Part shown: piece by piece, positions 63,525-64,000 of the stretch
Numbering within the stretch: the stretch's first letter is position 1
How the letters are laid out: each line of letters starts with the position of its first letter
Assembly: GCA_021372355.1 (NCBI GenBank)
Contig: JAJFUQ010000155.1
Coordinates: forward strand, 1-64,000
DNA: 64,000 nt
Reading direction: 5' to 3'
From: Nocardiaceae bacterium
Lineage (GTDB): Bacteria; Actinomycetota; Actinomycetes; Mycobacteriales; Mycobacteriaceae
Made by a program: the position numbers and the translations under genes
Notes under the pieces: generated by a model
Databases searched by the model: none
What the model was told of the DNA's origin: nothing
Seen by the model: only the letters and a program-made list of their open reading frames with translations

Positions 63525-64000
63525 ATGACGCGATACGCACGACCCGAATGGTCGATCCAAGAGCTTGCGAAGGCTTCGGGAACGACCAGTCGGACGTTGC
63601 GGCACTACGACGAGATCGGGCTGCTCCCGCCCACTCGGATCGGCAGCAACGGATACCGCTACTACGACGAGGAAGCACTTCTTCGTCTGCAGCGGATTCT
63701 GCTTCTGCGTGATCTCGGGTTGGGGCTGCCCTTGATCGCCGATGTCCTGCAAGGCCAACAGGACACGGTGTCCGCACTGTCGATCCACCTGCGCTTCCTC
63801 GAAGAGGAGCGCAATCGGATCGGCCGGCAGATCGCATCGGTGAAATCAACGATCAGCAAGACACAAGGAGGTGAGCCACTCGTGGCTGACCAAGTATTCG
63901 ACGGATTCGACCACACGCAATACAAGGACGAGGTGATCGACCGCTGGGGCAAGGACGCCTACGAAAGTGGCGACCGCTGGTGGCAATCCATCACCGACGA
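63525..64000 (+). CDS. MerR/TipA-type regulator, 3' end beyond window
   Basis: The first 158 codons of a MerR-family regulator. The winged helix-turn-helix is clear (IQELAKASGTTSRTLRHYDE, IGLLPPTRIGSNGYRYY), followed by the dimer coiled coil (about 80-112) and the start of a TipAS-like ligand domain (FDGFDHTQYKDEVIDRWG). TipA binds thiopeptide antibiotics. A strong internal ribosome site AAGGAGG (63865-63871) precedes an in-frame GTG (63882, codon 120), as in Streptomyces tipA, which makes both long and short proteins. Confidence 0.9.
   Translation, partial: MTRYARPEWSIQELAKASGTTSRTLRHYDEIGLLPPTRIGSNGYRYYDEEALLRLQRILLLRDLGLGLPLIADVLQGQQDTVSALSIHLRFLEEERNRIGRQIASVKSTISKTQGGEPLVADQVFDGFDHTQYKDEVIDRWGKDAYESGDRWWQSITD

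Noticed and set aside
1..64000. CRISPR arrays, insertion sequences, prophage, rRNA or tRNA genes
   Set aside because: No spaced repeats, transposase or phage motifs, or tRNA T-loop signatures were found on reading through.

Overview
The window is high-GC DNA (about 65 percent) with many GTG starts and ATGA/GTGA start-stop overlaps. It carries a gene set typical of the mycolate-containing Actinobacteria (Mycobacteriales; Rhodococcus, Gordonia, Williamsia or a relative). Pointers are a LysX-type MprF/lysyl-tRNA synthetase fusion, a septum-formation-domain protein, an IdeR-type iron box before a DUF2470 gene, a Gln145-type SodA, a BfrB-type ferritin, an LCP protein, and paired ArsA-like ATPases. 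From memory, the order gltBD, rraA, DUF6474, membrane protein, sodA, glpQ, DUF5926, bfrB, LCP, DUF2470, pheA, phosphatase, metallopeptidase, septum protein, serS, PlsC, HAD, PGRP amidase runs parallel to Rv3859c down to Rv3811 of M. tuberculosis, with insertions. No phage, insertion sequence, CRISPR array, rRNA or tRNA gene was found.

Layout: 1-8.9 kb is carbon uptake and oxidation: a cut-off acyl-CoA ligase, an aldehyde dehydrogenase with its GAF regulator, a C4-dicarboxylate carrier with a divergent DcuS/DcuR-type two-component pair, and a DUF4407 membrane protein. 9.4-15.5 kb is glutamate synthase gltB-gltD. 15.8-24.9 kb holds an HtrA-like protease without an export signal, an SDR, the lysX-like fusion coupled to rraA, a CopC-like protein overlapping a DUF6474 gene, and a RecB-like/RNase H-like nuclease. 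24.9-31.4 kb has an SDR and a patatin-like protein divergent around a 31-bp operator-like repeat, a GDT1-type cation exporter, sodA and msrA. 31.9-36.4 kb holds the ArsA-like ATPase pair, a DnaA-box cluster, and a tightly overlapping rhodanese / zinc-ribbon DUF4328 / glpQ operon.

36.4-41.8 kb is an iron-linked block: DUF5926, ferritin, LCP, CPBP protease and DUF2470 with an IdeR-like box. 41.8-47.9 kb holds an SRPBCC protein, a serine-beta-lactamase-fold esterase, a small orphan gene behind nested inverted repeats, a GT39 glycosyltransferase divergent from a glycine-rich anchored protein, and an ArsR-like regulator divergent from a DUF5808 gene. 48-54.5 kb has pheA, a phosphatase, a mini-metallopeptidase, the septum protein, serS, a secreted zinc peptidase and a transporter. 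54.6-64 kb is mostly envelope: a large Pro-rich, Cys-rich anchored protein, PlsC, a deaminase, an Ala-rich helical protein, a HAD phosphatase, a PGRP amidase, a SpoIID/LytB protein, and a MerR/TipA-type regulator cut by the edge.

The strongest oddities are: a LysX-like synthetase core that has lost all three class II ATP/lysine signatures; a near-perfect 34-bp hairpin just before the SpoIID start; a TipA-like internal translation start; a four-copy DnaA-box cluster far from any dnaA gene; and an unrecognised Pro/Cys-rich envelope protein. None is a proven new system. All statements rest on reading the sequence, with no database searches.
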